Origin: JAJFUE01 sp039683515
Lineage (GTDB): Bacteria > Sumerlaeota > Sumerlaeia > MVZB01
Assembly: GCA_039683515.1 (NCBI GenBank)
Contig: JBDKRG010000016.1
Span: forward strand, 124,001 to 188,000
DNA: 64,000 bases
Direction: 5' to 3'
Part shown: positions 49,473-57,443 of the stretch, in pieces
Layout: each line of letters opens with the position of its first letter
How positions within the stretch are numbered: position 1 is the first letter of the stretch
Translations under genes and position numbers: made by a program
The notes under the pieces: model-generated
The model's input: only the letters and a program-made list of their open reading frames with translations
Database searches by the model: none
Told to the model about the DNA's origin: nothing

Positions 49473-51275
49473 TTATTGTATGTACCTCTCCAGCTCTTTC
49501 CTGTCCTTCTCCGGCAGCTTGGGCGCCTCCAGCAGCGCCGCGGCGAGGCCCCGGGCCTGTTCCACCCTCCCGTGGGCGGCGTAGACCTTGACCGCCGCGA
49601 TCGCCCCCTCCAGCGAGAACTGCCGCTCCTGGAGCAATTTGTGGGCGCTCTCCAGCGCTTCGGGCGACTTCTCTTCCCCCGCCGCCACCAACGCCATGAT
49701 CCGCCGGTTCAGGATGACCATATAGTCCGGGCTGTCGGGTGGGAAATCGGCCAGCGCCCAGTTGCAGACCTCGACCGCCCGCTTGGGCATCCCGCTGTCG
49801 AGGCACGCCAGGACCGCACCGCCGTAATCGTTGCTCCGGATCATCGGGTGCTCGCTCGGCCAGGGCGCCAGCGCCAGCCCGAGCAGGACCGTTCCGGCCG
49901 CCGCCCCGATCACCCGTTCCTTGTTTCCGACTTTCCACCACGCGGCCGCCCACTGGACGGCAAACCCGGCCCCGATCGCCAGCGGCAGCAGGACCGGCGC
50001 CCGGTATCGGCCGATCGGGATGATCAGGATCAGCGAGGCGGCGAACGCCGCCGTGAACAGCCAGACCAGCATCCAGTCGCGCCACCGCGGCGCCGCCAGC
50101 AGGAGCCCGGCCAGCCCCAGCGGCGTCAGCCACCACCACTTGACCGGCGTCACCTTGACCGGCAGGAGGAGCTTTTCGGCGAGCTGCAGGTTCATGTTGT
50201 CGGCCAGGTCCTGCGTCCGGAAGAAATAGAACGTCTTGCGGGCCAGGAGCTCGATGAAATGGTTCGGGTCCGCCTTGAGGTCCTCGAAGAAATGCCCCAT
50301 GTAGTCGTGCTTGGGATCCTTTTCGTGCGCGTCGAGGAACCGCGGCGAATACGCGAACGTCCCGTCGGCGTCGATGGCGTTGCCGAGGTAGAACAGCACC
50401 TTGCCGTTGCCCATGCCGACCGTCCAGCGCCCGGCCACGGCGTGATTGCGCGCCACCAGGCTTCCCAAAACCAAAAGCGTCCCCAGCACGAGCGCCCCCG
50501 CCGGCGCCCACCCAAGCCGCCGAATCCCCGTTTTCTTTTCCGCGGGACTCAGGGCTCGGGACTCAGGATTCCCCTGAAGCAGCAGCCAGCCGGCAACGAC
50601 GACCAGGCACGCCAGCGCGTTGCCACGCCCGAGCGCCGCCAGCCCGAGCGCGCCCCCGGCGACCACCAGCCGCGCCCATTTCAGCCGCCACCCGAGCGCC
50701 CCCGTCCGCGCGCCCCACAGGAACACCGTGTACAGGAAGAGCATCATCCCCTCGTGCAGCAGCGTCTGCTCGTAGAACAGCCACGGCGCGGCCAGCGCCA
50801 GCGTCATCGCCGCGAACCACGCCCCGGCGCGCCCCAGCCACGTGCGCGCGATAATGAACGCCAGCCCGATCGAGCACGCCCCCATGACCGCCTGCGCCAG
50901 GTGGACCGCCAGGAAGTTGCGCGCGCCGAAGACCGAATAGACGATCCCGCAGAACCAGCCGAACAGCGGGCTGTAATAGAAGATGCCGCGCTCGCTCAGG
51001 AGCCAGTCCCCCTTCAGGCACATGTCGGCCATCGCCTGGAAGTGTTCCATGTCCCAGCCCGGCCGCACCCAGCTGAAGTAGGGATCGTGGTGGCGCGCCC
51101 ACGCGACGTAAAGCAGCCTCGCGAGCAACGCCAGCCCGAACGCCGCCAGCGCGTCCAGGCCCATCCGGCGGTTGGGCGTCAGGCATGCCCCCGGCAATTC
51201 CGGCCGGGTCCGGGGCGGCGTCGAATCCGCATGCCTGGCGACCGTGGGTTTGGCGTTTCTAAGCTTTCGGGCCAT
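49473..51275 (-). CDS. Polytopic membrane protein, GT39/GT-C-like, with C-terminal soluble helical domain
   Basis: 600 aa. The first helix at about 38-56 is followed by the extracytoplasmic loop FSWVRPGWDMEHFQAMADM, with the acidic residue expected in GT-C transferases, then about 10 helices. The last approximately 150 residues are soluble and helical, TPR-like (VEVCNWALADFPPDSPDY, ALESAHKLLQERQFSLEGAIAAVKVYAAHGRVEQARGLA region). Probably transfers a sugar from a lipid carrier. ATG 51275. Codons near 50543-50570 (NPESRALSPAE) are made of the GACTCAGG word seen as an intergenic repeat elsewhere. Confidence 0.75.
   Translation of the reverse strand: MARKLRNAKPTVARHADSTPPRTRPELPGACLTPNRRMGLDALAAFGLALLARLLYVAWARHHDPYFSWVRPGWDMEHFQAMADMCLKGDWLLSERGIFYYSPLFGWFCGIVYSVFGARNFLAVHLAQAVMGACSIGLAFIIARTWLGRAGAWFAAMTLALAAPWLFYEQTLLHEGMMLFLYTVFLWGARTGALGWRLKWARLVVAGGALGLAALGRGNALACLVVVAGWLLLQGNPESRALSPAEKKTGIRRLGWAPAGALVLGTLLVLGSLVARNHAVAGRWTVGMGNGKVLFYLGNAIDADGTFAYSPRFLDAHEKDPKHDYMGHFFEDLKADPNHFIELLARKTFYFFRTQDLADNMNLQLAEKLLLPVKVTPVKWWWLTPLGLAGLLLAAPRWRDWMLVWLFTAAFAASLILIIPIGRYRAPVLLPLAIGAGFAVQWAAAWWKVGNKERVIGAAAGTVLLGLALAPWPSEHPMIRSNDYGGAVLACLDSGMPKRAVEVCNWALADFPPDSPDYMVILNRRIMALVAAGEEKSPEALESAHKLLQERQFSLEGAIAAVKVYAAHGRVEQARGLAAALLEAPKLPEKDRKELERYIQ
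50543..50570 (-). repeat. GACTCAGG word repeat inside a coding sequence
   Basis: Plus strand GGGACTCAGGGCTCGGGACT followed by CAGGATTC, the same word as at 44458-44491, translated in frame on the minus strand as NPESRALSP in a cytoplasmic loop of the GT-C protein. Confidence 0.65.
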
Positions 51276-51445
51276 GACCGCCTGCTTGAAGGTATGGTGG
51301 AGTCGGCGTCGCCGCCGGCCTGCCGCCGGCAGGAGGGTTCCCTTTGCCCGGCAGCATGGAGTATGGTATAAATCAATTAAAGCAACTGCAATAGATCGCT
51401 TGAGCCCGGGAAATTTCATTGAGCTTGCATTTGGGAGGCGCGGCC

Positions 51446-51880
51446 ATGCAAGTTCTTCGCAAATTCGAATCCGAAATCGAAGCGGACGTGCTCAACAACA
51501 TGATCCGCCTGGCACGTGCGGCGGCGGCCAACGCACACGCTCCGTTTTCGCACTTCCACGTCGGGGCGAGCGTCCTCGACGACCGGGGGCGCATTTACTC
51601 GGGTTGCAACGTGGAGAATATCTGCTTCGGGCTGAGCATGTGCGCCGAGCGCAACGCCGCGGCCGCGGCCATCTGCGGCGGCGCGCGCCGGCTGCGCGCC
51701 GTCGCCATCTACACGGCCAGCGAGTCGCTGTCGCCGCCGTGCGGCGCATGCCGCCAGGTCCTCACCGAACTCGGCCCCAAAATGGAAGTCCACCTGGTCA
51801 ACCACGAAAACGAACACGTGATCTTCACGATGGATTCGCTCCTTCCATCGGGGCTGCCGGCCGAGCAGATCAGTTCGTAG
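51446..51880 (+). CDS. cdd: Cytidine deaminase
   Basis: 144 aa, homotetrameric type. Zinc and catalytic motifs SGCNVENICFG, CAERNAAAAA (catalytic Glu, Zn Cys) and PPCGACRQVLTE. It deaminates cytidine and deoxycytidine to uridine forms for pyrimidine salvage. GGGAGG lies 7 nt before ATG 51446. Monocistronic. Confidence 0.93.
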   Translation: MQVLRKFESEIEADVLNNMIRLARAAAANAHAPFSHFHVGASVLDDRGRIYSGCNVENICFGLSMCAERNAAAAAICGGARRLRAVAIYTASESLSPPCGACRQVLTELGPKMEVHLVNHENEHVIFTMDSLLPSGLPAEQISS

Positions 51881-51993
51881 GGGGAAGCTCCGCGGCCCGG
51901 GCCGGCGCGCCACGCCGGCCCTGTTTCCCCGCCCTGCCCATCACGCCCATTGCACAATTTTCCGCCCCACTTTAGATTGAACCGACGGATTTC

Positions 51994-52064
51994 ATCCGCA
52001 ATCCGCAGATCGGGCCGTGCCGTTGACCCAGCCACCCCCCATCCGCAATCCGAAATTGAATCGC
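51994..52064 (+). repeat. Word-like repeat ATCCGCAATCCGCA / ATCCGCAATCCGAA
   Basis: Two blocks (51994-52009 and 52040-52064). The second is translated as IRNPKLN in the predicted N-terminus of the DUF3179 protein, which makes that start questionable. Confidence 0.6.
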
Positions 52065-53099
52065 CCCGTCTCGAGGCGGACGGCCGTCCTGATGATCCTG
52101 GCCTGCGCGGCCGTCATGCTGATCGGCCCGCTCGCGCTATACCGCCGCATCGAGTACGGATTCGAACGCTATCACTCCCGGGGGCGCGAGCTGCTGCCCA
52201 CCTCGGGTGTCAATCGCTGGGGGTTCAATCTCAACCCGCTGCTTGTCGACCGCGATGACCTGGTCGTCCCCAAAACCCCGCGCAAGGACGACATCCCCGC
52301 CCTCGTCAACCCCGCGTTCGGCTCGGTCGACGAGGCGGGCTTCGAGCCCGAGGGCCATGTGATCGGCGTCACCCTCCATGGCCAGTCCCGCGCGTGGCCG
52401 ATTCCGGTCCTGAACTGGCACTGCGTCGTGAACGACACGCTCGCCGGCGAGCCGCTGCTCATCGTCTACAGCAGCATGGCGGGGATGGCGACGGTCTGTT
52501 CGCGCCGCGCCGGCGGCGAGGCCCTCGAGTTCGGCATCAGCGGCCTCGTTTACCAGTGCAACCTGGTTCTCTTCGACCGCCGGCGCGACCCCAATGCGGA
52601 GAGCCTGTGGAGCATGTCGCGGCTGCGCGCCATCAGCGGCCCGGCCGCCGCCGCCGGGCGCGTCCTCGAGCCGATCGATTGCGACGTGCTCCCCCTCAAG
52701 GAGTGGATGAGGCTTCATCCCGACTCGACCGTGATGACGCGCTACACGAATTACGAGATGGGATACGAGCCCGCGTTCCTGTATGCGCCTCCCAACCCCG
52801 GCGAGGACGCCGGCCTGTTCGACCTGCCGCCGTCGCCCGCCAAGGAGCGGCTCAAGGCGAGCCGGCCCGATCTGGCCTGGTGTTCGCCGGTCGTCGTCGT
52901 GATCGGCCCCAAGTCGTCGCGGCGCGGCTACCCGTTCGCCGACGTGTTCGCCGCCGCCGGCGGCCTCAAGGACGAAATCGACGGCGTGCCGTTCCGGCTC
53001 TTCCGTTCCGGCGGCGACGTCCCCGGCGTCCGGATGGAAACGACCTCCCCCCTCCGCCGCGTCTACATGGACTGGTCCTTGTGGACGGCGCTCGATTAG
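52017..53099 (+). CDS. DUF3179-family membrane-anchored protein
   Basis: 360 aa with one N-terminal helix (about 23-42, VLMILACAAVMLIGPLALY). The remainder is extracytoplasmic and follows DUF3179: LVNPAFGSVDEA, VIGVTLHGQSRAWPIPVLNWHCVVNDTLAGEPLLIVYSSMAG region (key HCVVND), FGISGLVYQCNLVLFDRR, SLWSMSRLRAISGPAAAAG, and MRLHPDSTVMT. Function of the family is unknown. GTG 52017 gives the longest frame. An ATG at 52092 would start at the membrane helix and avoid the repeat-encoded codons, so the start is open. Confidence 0.8.
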   Translation: MPLTQPPPIRNPKLNRPVSRRTAVLMILACAAVMLIGPLALYRRIEYGFERYHSRGRELLPTSGVNRWGFNLNPLLVDRDDLVVPKTPRKDDIPALVNPAFGSVDEAGFEPEGHVIGVTLHGQSRAWPIPVLNWHCVVNDTLAGEPLLIVYSSMAGMATVCSRRAGGEALEFGISGLVYQCNLVLFDRRRDPNAESLWSMSRLRAISGPAAAAGRVLEPIDCDVLPLKEWMRLHPDSTVMTRYTNYEMGYEPAFLYAPPNPGEDAGLFDLPPSPAKERLKASRPDLAWCSPVVVVIGPKSSRRGYPFADVFAAAGGLKDEIDGVPFRLFRSGGDVPGVRMETTSPLRRVYMDWSLWTALD

Positions 53100-53153
53100 A
53101 CCCGGCGCCGGAGACCGCCTTTGGAGCGAGTTACAAAAGTTTTCCGGCAATAG

Positions 53154-53183
53154 GGATCGCCGGCGAGGGCGCCGGCGCCACAG
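53154..53183 (-). repeat. Family M GC palindrome, copy 2
   Basis: GATCGCCGGCGAGGGCGCCG followed by GCGCCACAG, inverted relative to copy 3; the two face each other across about 38 bp. Confidence 0.75.
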
Positions 53184-53220
53184 TGCGATGAGCTGTTTGG
53201 TACCGAATGGCTGTTTTCGA

Positions 53221-53253
53221 TGTGGGGCCGGCGCCCCCGCCGGCCATTCACGC
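53221..53253 (+). repeat. Family M GC palindrome, copy 3
   Basis: TGTGGGGCCGGCGCCCCCGC, then CGGCCATTCACGC. Confidence 0.8.
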
Positions 53254-53272
53254 GCCCATTTCTCCCCCCGGC

Positions 53273-53312
53273 AAAACAAAAGCCCCGAAGGTGTCGTCCT
53301 CCTTCGGGGCCT
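53273..53312 (-). terminator. Terminator of the 901-aa secreted-protein gene
   Basis: Minus strand AGGCCCCGAAGGaggacgacacCTTCGGGGCTTTTGTTTT; strong stem and T-rich tail (positions given; stem CCCCGAAGG / CCTTCGGGG). Confidence 0.85.
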
Positions 53313-53340
53313 GGCGTGATCCCTTGCGGCGTCTTGCGGC

Positions 53341-56046
53341 TTATCTCCCGCCGTCGCCGTAATTCTTCAGCCGGTCGTATTTCCCGTTGCCGTTGGCGTC
53401 GATGATGATCGGGCTGATGATCGCGAACGGGAACTGGTGGGCGCTGTAGCGGGGAACGATCTGGTCGAGCGGGTTCTCGCCCATGACGTTCAGGCCGATC
53501 AGCGTGTCCTTGAAGTCGCGCAGCTTGAGCGCCTTCAGCTTGTATTCCTGCCAACGGCCGGTCTTGATGGCCGGGAAGCGCTGCGCGGAACCGATCTCGG
53601 TCAGCCCGAGGATCGACACCTCGGAGGAGCCGTCCTTGGTGAGCTGGAGCCGCTTGACGTCGGCCCACGAGGCCGCCGACACCCGCAACGAGATGACTTT
53701 GCTCGCGTCGAGCTTCATAACCTCGCCCGGCTTGATGTCGCCGGCCTTCATCTCGATGAACGGCGCGTTGGTCAGCTGCGTGTGCATCTTCCTGAAGGCG
53801 TCGAAGAACGCCTTCTCGCTCACCTTGGCCGGCTCGTCCTGGCCGGTCTGGACCAGCACGCGCGGGTAGCCCGGCTCCGAGCCGTAGACGAAGCTGCTCG
53901 ACGGCCGCGCCGCGACCGGATAGCCGTGCCCGCCGCGCCACAGCGCATACCACAGGATGCTCGCGATGTTGAAGTCCCACGGCGCATACGAGCGCGACGG
54001 CACGAGGCTGATCGCGTCGAACCCGAAGTCCACCCGCGGCGAGCCGTTGTAGGCGACCTCGAGCGGGTGCACGCCGGTGACGGCCAGGAAGCCGATCCCG
54101 CCCGCGGCCGACGGCGTCAAGCTGAGGTCGAGCGGCATTTCGCAGTGGATCAGCGCGCCGGGGTAGAGCCGCCGGAGCGTCGCGAAAAACTCGTTGGCGG
54201 TCTTGGCGTCGGCCCACTGGGTGCTCGCCTTGGCCGGGTCGGGGTGTTCCTTCGTCAGCGGGTAGACGAGGAAGTGCCCCCACTCCGGGCGGGCCGGCAG
54301 CAGCGTGCTGAACCCGACGCTGGCGCGAAGCTCCTTCTCCAGGCCAAGCTTCCTGATCACGGGGGCCAGGTCGGTGGCGCGCTCGAAGTCGGCCGTCACG
54401 ATCCAGTCGAGCCCTTCGGCCGCGGCCATGAGGACCGTGTCCTCGGGGGTGATGCTCACGCCCGGCGTCGCCGTCGTGCGCGAGCCGATTTGCAGCCCCA
54501 GCCAACCGGTCGTCGGGTTGCTGTGCGTCAGCGAGATCTTGGCCTCGGCCTGCTTGCCGCGTTCCAGCATGACGTCCGCGATCCCCGATTCATACTCGAT
54601 CCCGTGCGTCGCGTGGATCTTCCAGTGGCCCTCGGAAACCGGGAATGTTTTGCCTTCGGCGGGGATGAAGGCGTAGTTGATGTAGCCGCCGGCCGATTGC
54701 GGGAACCCGAAATACATCGGGGGCGTCGGCCGGATCGCCTCCAGCTGGATCCACGCCGGGACCGGTTTGCTCGTCGCCGCGTCGAAAACCTGCACGCGGA
54801 TGGTCGTGCGCCTGTCCATCGGGATGTTGTAGGTGGACTTGCCGCCGGGCAGCACCTGCACCGAGGGCCGGTTCACATCCAGCCGCGACGCGCCGCGGAT
54901 GTCGCCGCGCACGAAATACCACTGGTTGGCCGGAAGCGTCACCGTGAACGAGCCCTTTTCGTCGACCGACTTGACGACGAGCAGCGTCTGCGGGCTCTTG
55001 AGGTTCTTGTATTCGTAGCCGAGGATTTGAACCGTGGCGTTCTCGAACTTTTTGATCCCGGGGTGGTGGATCGTGCCGCTGATCGTTCCGGTCGGGATCT
55101 TCCTGTCGGCGCACATCGCCGCGAGCGCTTCGGCCGACCGCCCCGGCACGACCCAGATGTCGCGCTGAAACGTGGTCGTCGTCGTCTCATGGACGGCGGC
55201 CTTGAGCGTCCCGGAGGTCACCGCGACCGCGCGCGACGCGAACGTCCGGCTCAGGTTGGCCGGCCCGCCCTGGAACGTGCCGTGCATCCGCCCCGAGCGC
55301 AGCGCCATCGCGATGCCGAGCCCGGCCTCCTCGCACGTGAGGTAGTCGGTCGCGGTCTCGGTCGGCTTGCCGAAGCGCGGCTTGCCGAGGTCTTTCACGA
55401 TCGGCGTGGCGACCCCCCAGTCGGCGAGGTCGACCAGCTCCGGGATCCGCTCGCCCGGCTCGAGGTCGGTGATGCGGGTCTCGATCCCGAGCCGCCGGCT
55501 CCCCGCGGCGAGCCAGTAGGTCGTCTCGATGCGCAACAGCCGGTTCTCGAACGGCGAGCCGGTCAGCTTCAGGCCGACGCCGTCCGGGCCGCTGACCGGC
55601 TCGGCGGTGTCGTATTTGAGCGTCAGGCCGGTCGGGTCGAGCCCGATCGCCTGCGTGAAATATCCCATGAAGTCGCCCGTCATCCCCTCGCCGGAGATGT
55701 CGATCAGCGCGCCCGGGATGCGGTCGTGCGGCCGCATGTTCTCCTCGTAGGGCCCGATCGACATCGAGTACGTGGTCGGGAGGTCCTGAACCCCGGCGAA
55801 CGTGAACGTCACGTTCTCGTTGCCGAGGCGCCAGTCGCCGCCCTTGGCCGTGGCGAACATGCCGGGCTGCTTGACGTAGATGCGGCCGATCCGTTCGACG
55901 AAGGCCGTGCCCGAGGTCAGCCGCTTGGCCGGGCCGATCGATTTCGCGGCGAGCGATTCGCCGGGACCGGCCCACGCGCCCGCGGTCGTCATGGCCATCG
56001 TCGCCGTGGCGATCAGGAGTTGCTTCGCGATCCGTAAAAAGCTCAT
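53341..56046 (-). CDS. Large secreted protein with a degenerate PHP/CehA-like region and a C-terminal EF-hand-like loop
   Basis: 901 aa from ATG 56046 (GGGAG 8 nt upstream). Signal peptide 1-25 (GAWAGP). N-terminal approximately 290 residues form a beta-rich sugar-mutarotase-like domain (inference), then a carboxypeptidase-regulatory-like region (GTISGTIHHPGIKKF, DEKGSFTVTLPANQW). Residues about 495-740 have the layout of CehA/McbA-type PHP metallohydrolases, but GLQIGSRT and VTADFERA replace the metal-binding DLHxHS and TDH motifs. DANGNGKYDRLKNYGD ends the protein. Probably not a hydrolase; a binding or structural role is guessed. The last region contains SLRVSAASW and FAIISPIIIDANG. Confidence 0.65.
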   Translation of the reverse strand: MSFLRIAKQLLIATATMAMTTAGAWAGPGESLAAKSIGPAKRLTSGTAFVERIGRIYVKQPGMFATAKGGDWRLGNENVTFTFAGVQDLPTTYSMSIGPYEENMRPHDRIPGALIDISGEGMTGDFMGYFTQAIGLDPTGLTLKYDTAEPVSGPDGVGLKLTGSPFENRLLRIETTYWLAAGSRRLGIETRITDLEPGERIPELVDLADWGVATPIVKDLGKPRFGKPTETATDYLTCEEAGLGIAMALRSGRMHGTFQGGPANLSRTFASRAVAVTSGTLKAAVHETTTTTFQRDIWVVPGRSAEALAAMCADRKIPTGTISGTIHHPGIKKFENATVQILGYEYKNLKSPQTLLVVKSVDEKGSFTVTLPANQWYFVRGDIRGASRLDVNRPSVQVLPGGKSTYNIPMDRRTTIRVQVFDAATSKPVPAWIQLEAIRPTPPMYFGFPQSAGGYINYAFIPAEGKTFPVSEGHWKIHATHGIEYESGIADVMLERGKQAEAKISLTHSNPTTGWLGLQIGSRTTATPGVSITPEDTVLMAAAEGLDWIVTADFERATDLAPVIRKLGLEKELRASVGFSTLLPARPEWGHFLVYPLTKEHPDPAKASTQWADAKTANEFFATLRRLYPGALIHCEMPLDLSLTPSAAGGIGFLAVTGVHPLEVAYNGSPRVDFGFDAISLVPSRSYAPWDFNIASILWYALWRGGHGYPVAARPSSSFVYGSEPGYPRVLVQTGQDEPAKVSEKAFFDAFRKMHTQLTNAPFIEMKAGDIKPGEVMKLDASKVISLRVSAASWADVKRLQLTKDGSSEVSILGLTEIGSAQRFPAIKTGRWQEYKLKALKLRDFKDTLIGLNVMGENPLDQIVPRYSAHQFPFAIISPIIIDANGNGKYDRLKNYGDGGR

Positions 56047-56163
56047 TTCGACTGCTCCCGGATAGAGTCTCAGAACACAAACCGTTATCCTAAGCGCAAT
56101 CACCCCCCCGGGCAAGCCTAAGTGACTTCCCGTTTCATGATCTTGCTCACTCGAAGTTGCAAG

Positions 56164-56190
56164 TGTGGGGCCGGCGCCTCGCCGGCCATC
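56164..56190 (+). repeat. Family M GC palindrome, copy 4
   Basis: TGTGGGGCCGGCGCCTCGCC, then GGCCAT. Confidence 0.75.
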
Positions 56191-56284
56191 GGCGCTCGCT
56201 CGCAAAAGCCCGCCGCCTCTTTTCCCCATTTGCGCTTGCGCCCCGGCTTCGATAAGCTGTTGCCAATTTGGGTTCGGTTTGCCA

Positions 56285-57403
56285 ATGAGCGACAACGGTC
56301 CGACACATGTCTGTTTCGTGAGCCTGCAGGCGCGGGGCGCGTTTTTCCCGGTGGCCGGCCGGAAAATCGGCGGCGCCGAGAACCAGGTCCATCACCTGGC
56401 GGCCTGGCTGGCGGCCCACGGCTTCCGCGTGAGCGTCATCGTCGAGGATTGCGGCCAGCCCGACGTCGAGCTCGCCGACGGTGTCGAGCTGCGCCGCCTC
56501 GCCCAGCCCCCCGCCGAGCCCTCGGCCGTCGGCCGCCTCAGGCGGCGCGCGGCCTCCGGCGTCGAGCTGTGGCGGGCGGTCAAGCGCCTCGACGCCGATG
56601 TCTACATCCAGCGCACCGCCGGCGTCGAAACCGGCATCGTCCAGCACGCCGCCCGCTCCATCGGCAAGAAATTCATCTTCATCGCCTCGAGCGACGCGGA
56701 AACCTCCGGCGCCTGGCGCGACGGCATGGGCCTGGTCCCCCTCCTCTTCCGGCGGGGCATCCGCCGCGCCGACCGCGTCGTCGCCCAGCACGAAACCCAG
56801 CGCGCCGCCTTCGAGTCGGCCTACGGCCGGCCGGCCATCGTCATCCCCGACGTTTACCCGTTCGAGTCGGTCGAGCACTCGGCCGGCGAGCGGATCGTCT
56901 GGGTCGGCCGCTGCGTGAGCGTCAAGCAGCCCGCCCTCTTCCTCGAACTCGCCCGCCGGCTCCCCGGGCTCGAGTTCGTGATGGTCACGACCAAATCCGA
57001 GCACGAGGCCGGCCTGATCGACGAGATCTCCCGCGAGGCGGCCGCGATCCCGAACCTCGAGTTCATCCCCGGCGTCCCCTGGCCGCGGCTTCGGGAGGTT
57101 TACCGCTCGGGCGCGGTCCTCGTGAACACCTCCGTCTACGAAGGCATCCCGAATACGTTCTTCGAGGCGGCCGCGCACGGCCTCGCCATCGTCACGCTCA
57201 ACGTCGACCCCGACGGCATGCTCAGCCGCGACGGCGCGGGCCTTTGCGCCGGCGGCGATTTCGAGCGGCTGGTGAGGCTTATCCATGGCATGATCGAGGA
57301 TCGGGGCCTGACGCGGCAGCTCGCCGACCGCGCTCAGGGCCTGCTGCGCGAGCGCCACGACATCGACCGCGTCGGCGCGCGCATCGCCGAATTATTATCG
57401 TAG
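56285..57403 (+). CDS. Glycosyltransferase family 4 (paralogue A)
   Basis: 372 aa GT-B enzyme. KIGGAENQVHHLAAWLAAHGF holds the GG loop (key GGAENQ); IVWVGRCVSVKQPALFLEL and SVYEGIPNTFFEAAAHGLAIV give the donor site with its acidic pair. Shares the unusual words AQHExQR and LNVDPDGM with the next gene, so the two are related paralogues. ATG 56285; no strong ribosome site. Its TAG stop is part of REP-A copy 5. Confidence 0.88.
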   Translation: MSDNGPTHVCFVSLQARGAFFPVAGRKIGGAENQVHHLAAWLAAHGFRVSVIVEDCGQPDVELADGVELRRLAQPPAEPSAVGRLRRRAASGVELWRAVKRLDADVYIQRTAGVETGIVQHAARSIGKKFIFIASSDAETSGAWRDGMGLVPLLFRRGIRRADRVVAQHETQRAAFESAYGRPAIVIPDVYPFESVEHSAGERIVWVGRCVSVKQPALFLELARRLPGLEFVMVTTKSEHEAGLIDEISREAAAIPNLEFIPGVPWPRLREVYRSGAVLVNTSVYEGIPNTFFEAAAHGLAIVTLNVDPDGMLSRDGAGLCAGGDFERLVRLIHGMIEDRGLTRQLADRAQGLLRERHDIDRVGARIAELLS

Positions 57404-57429
57404 GCCGGGTTCGCCGAACCCGGCATTGA
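57400..57429 (+). repeat. REP-A (GTAG palindrome), copy 5, supplies the GT4 stop codon
   Basis: GTAG, stem GCCGGGTTCgccGAACCCGGC, ATTGA. TAG at 57401-57403 is the stop codon of the preceding gene. A TTG at 57426 in the tail could start the next frame, but the ATG at 57444 is used. Confidence 0.88.
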
Positions 57430-57443
57430 AGAGCACGACCACG

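Noticed and set aside
47907..51371. 1154-codon plus-strand open frame across nusA and the GT-C gene
   Set aside because: It runs opposite two well-supported genes and across a promoter region; the product is Arg/Pro-rich shadow sequence.
53437..56037. 866-codon plus-strand frame opposite the 901-aa secreted protein
   Set aside because: The minus-strand gene has a signal peptide, ribosome site and terminator; the plus-strand frame has none.
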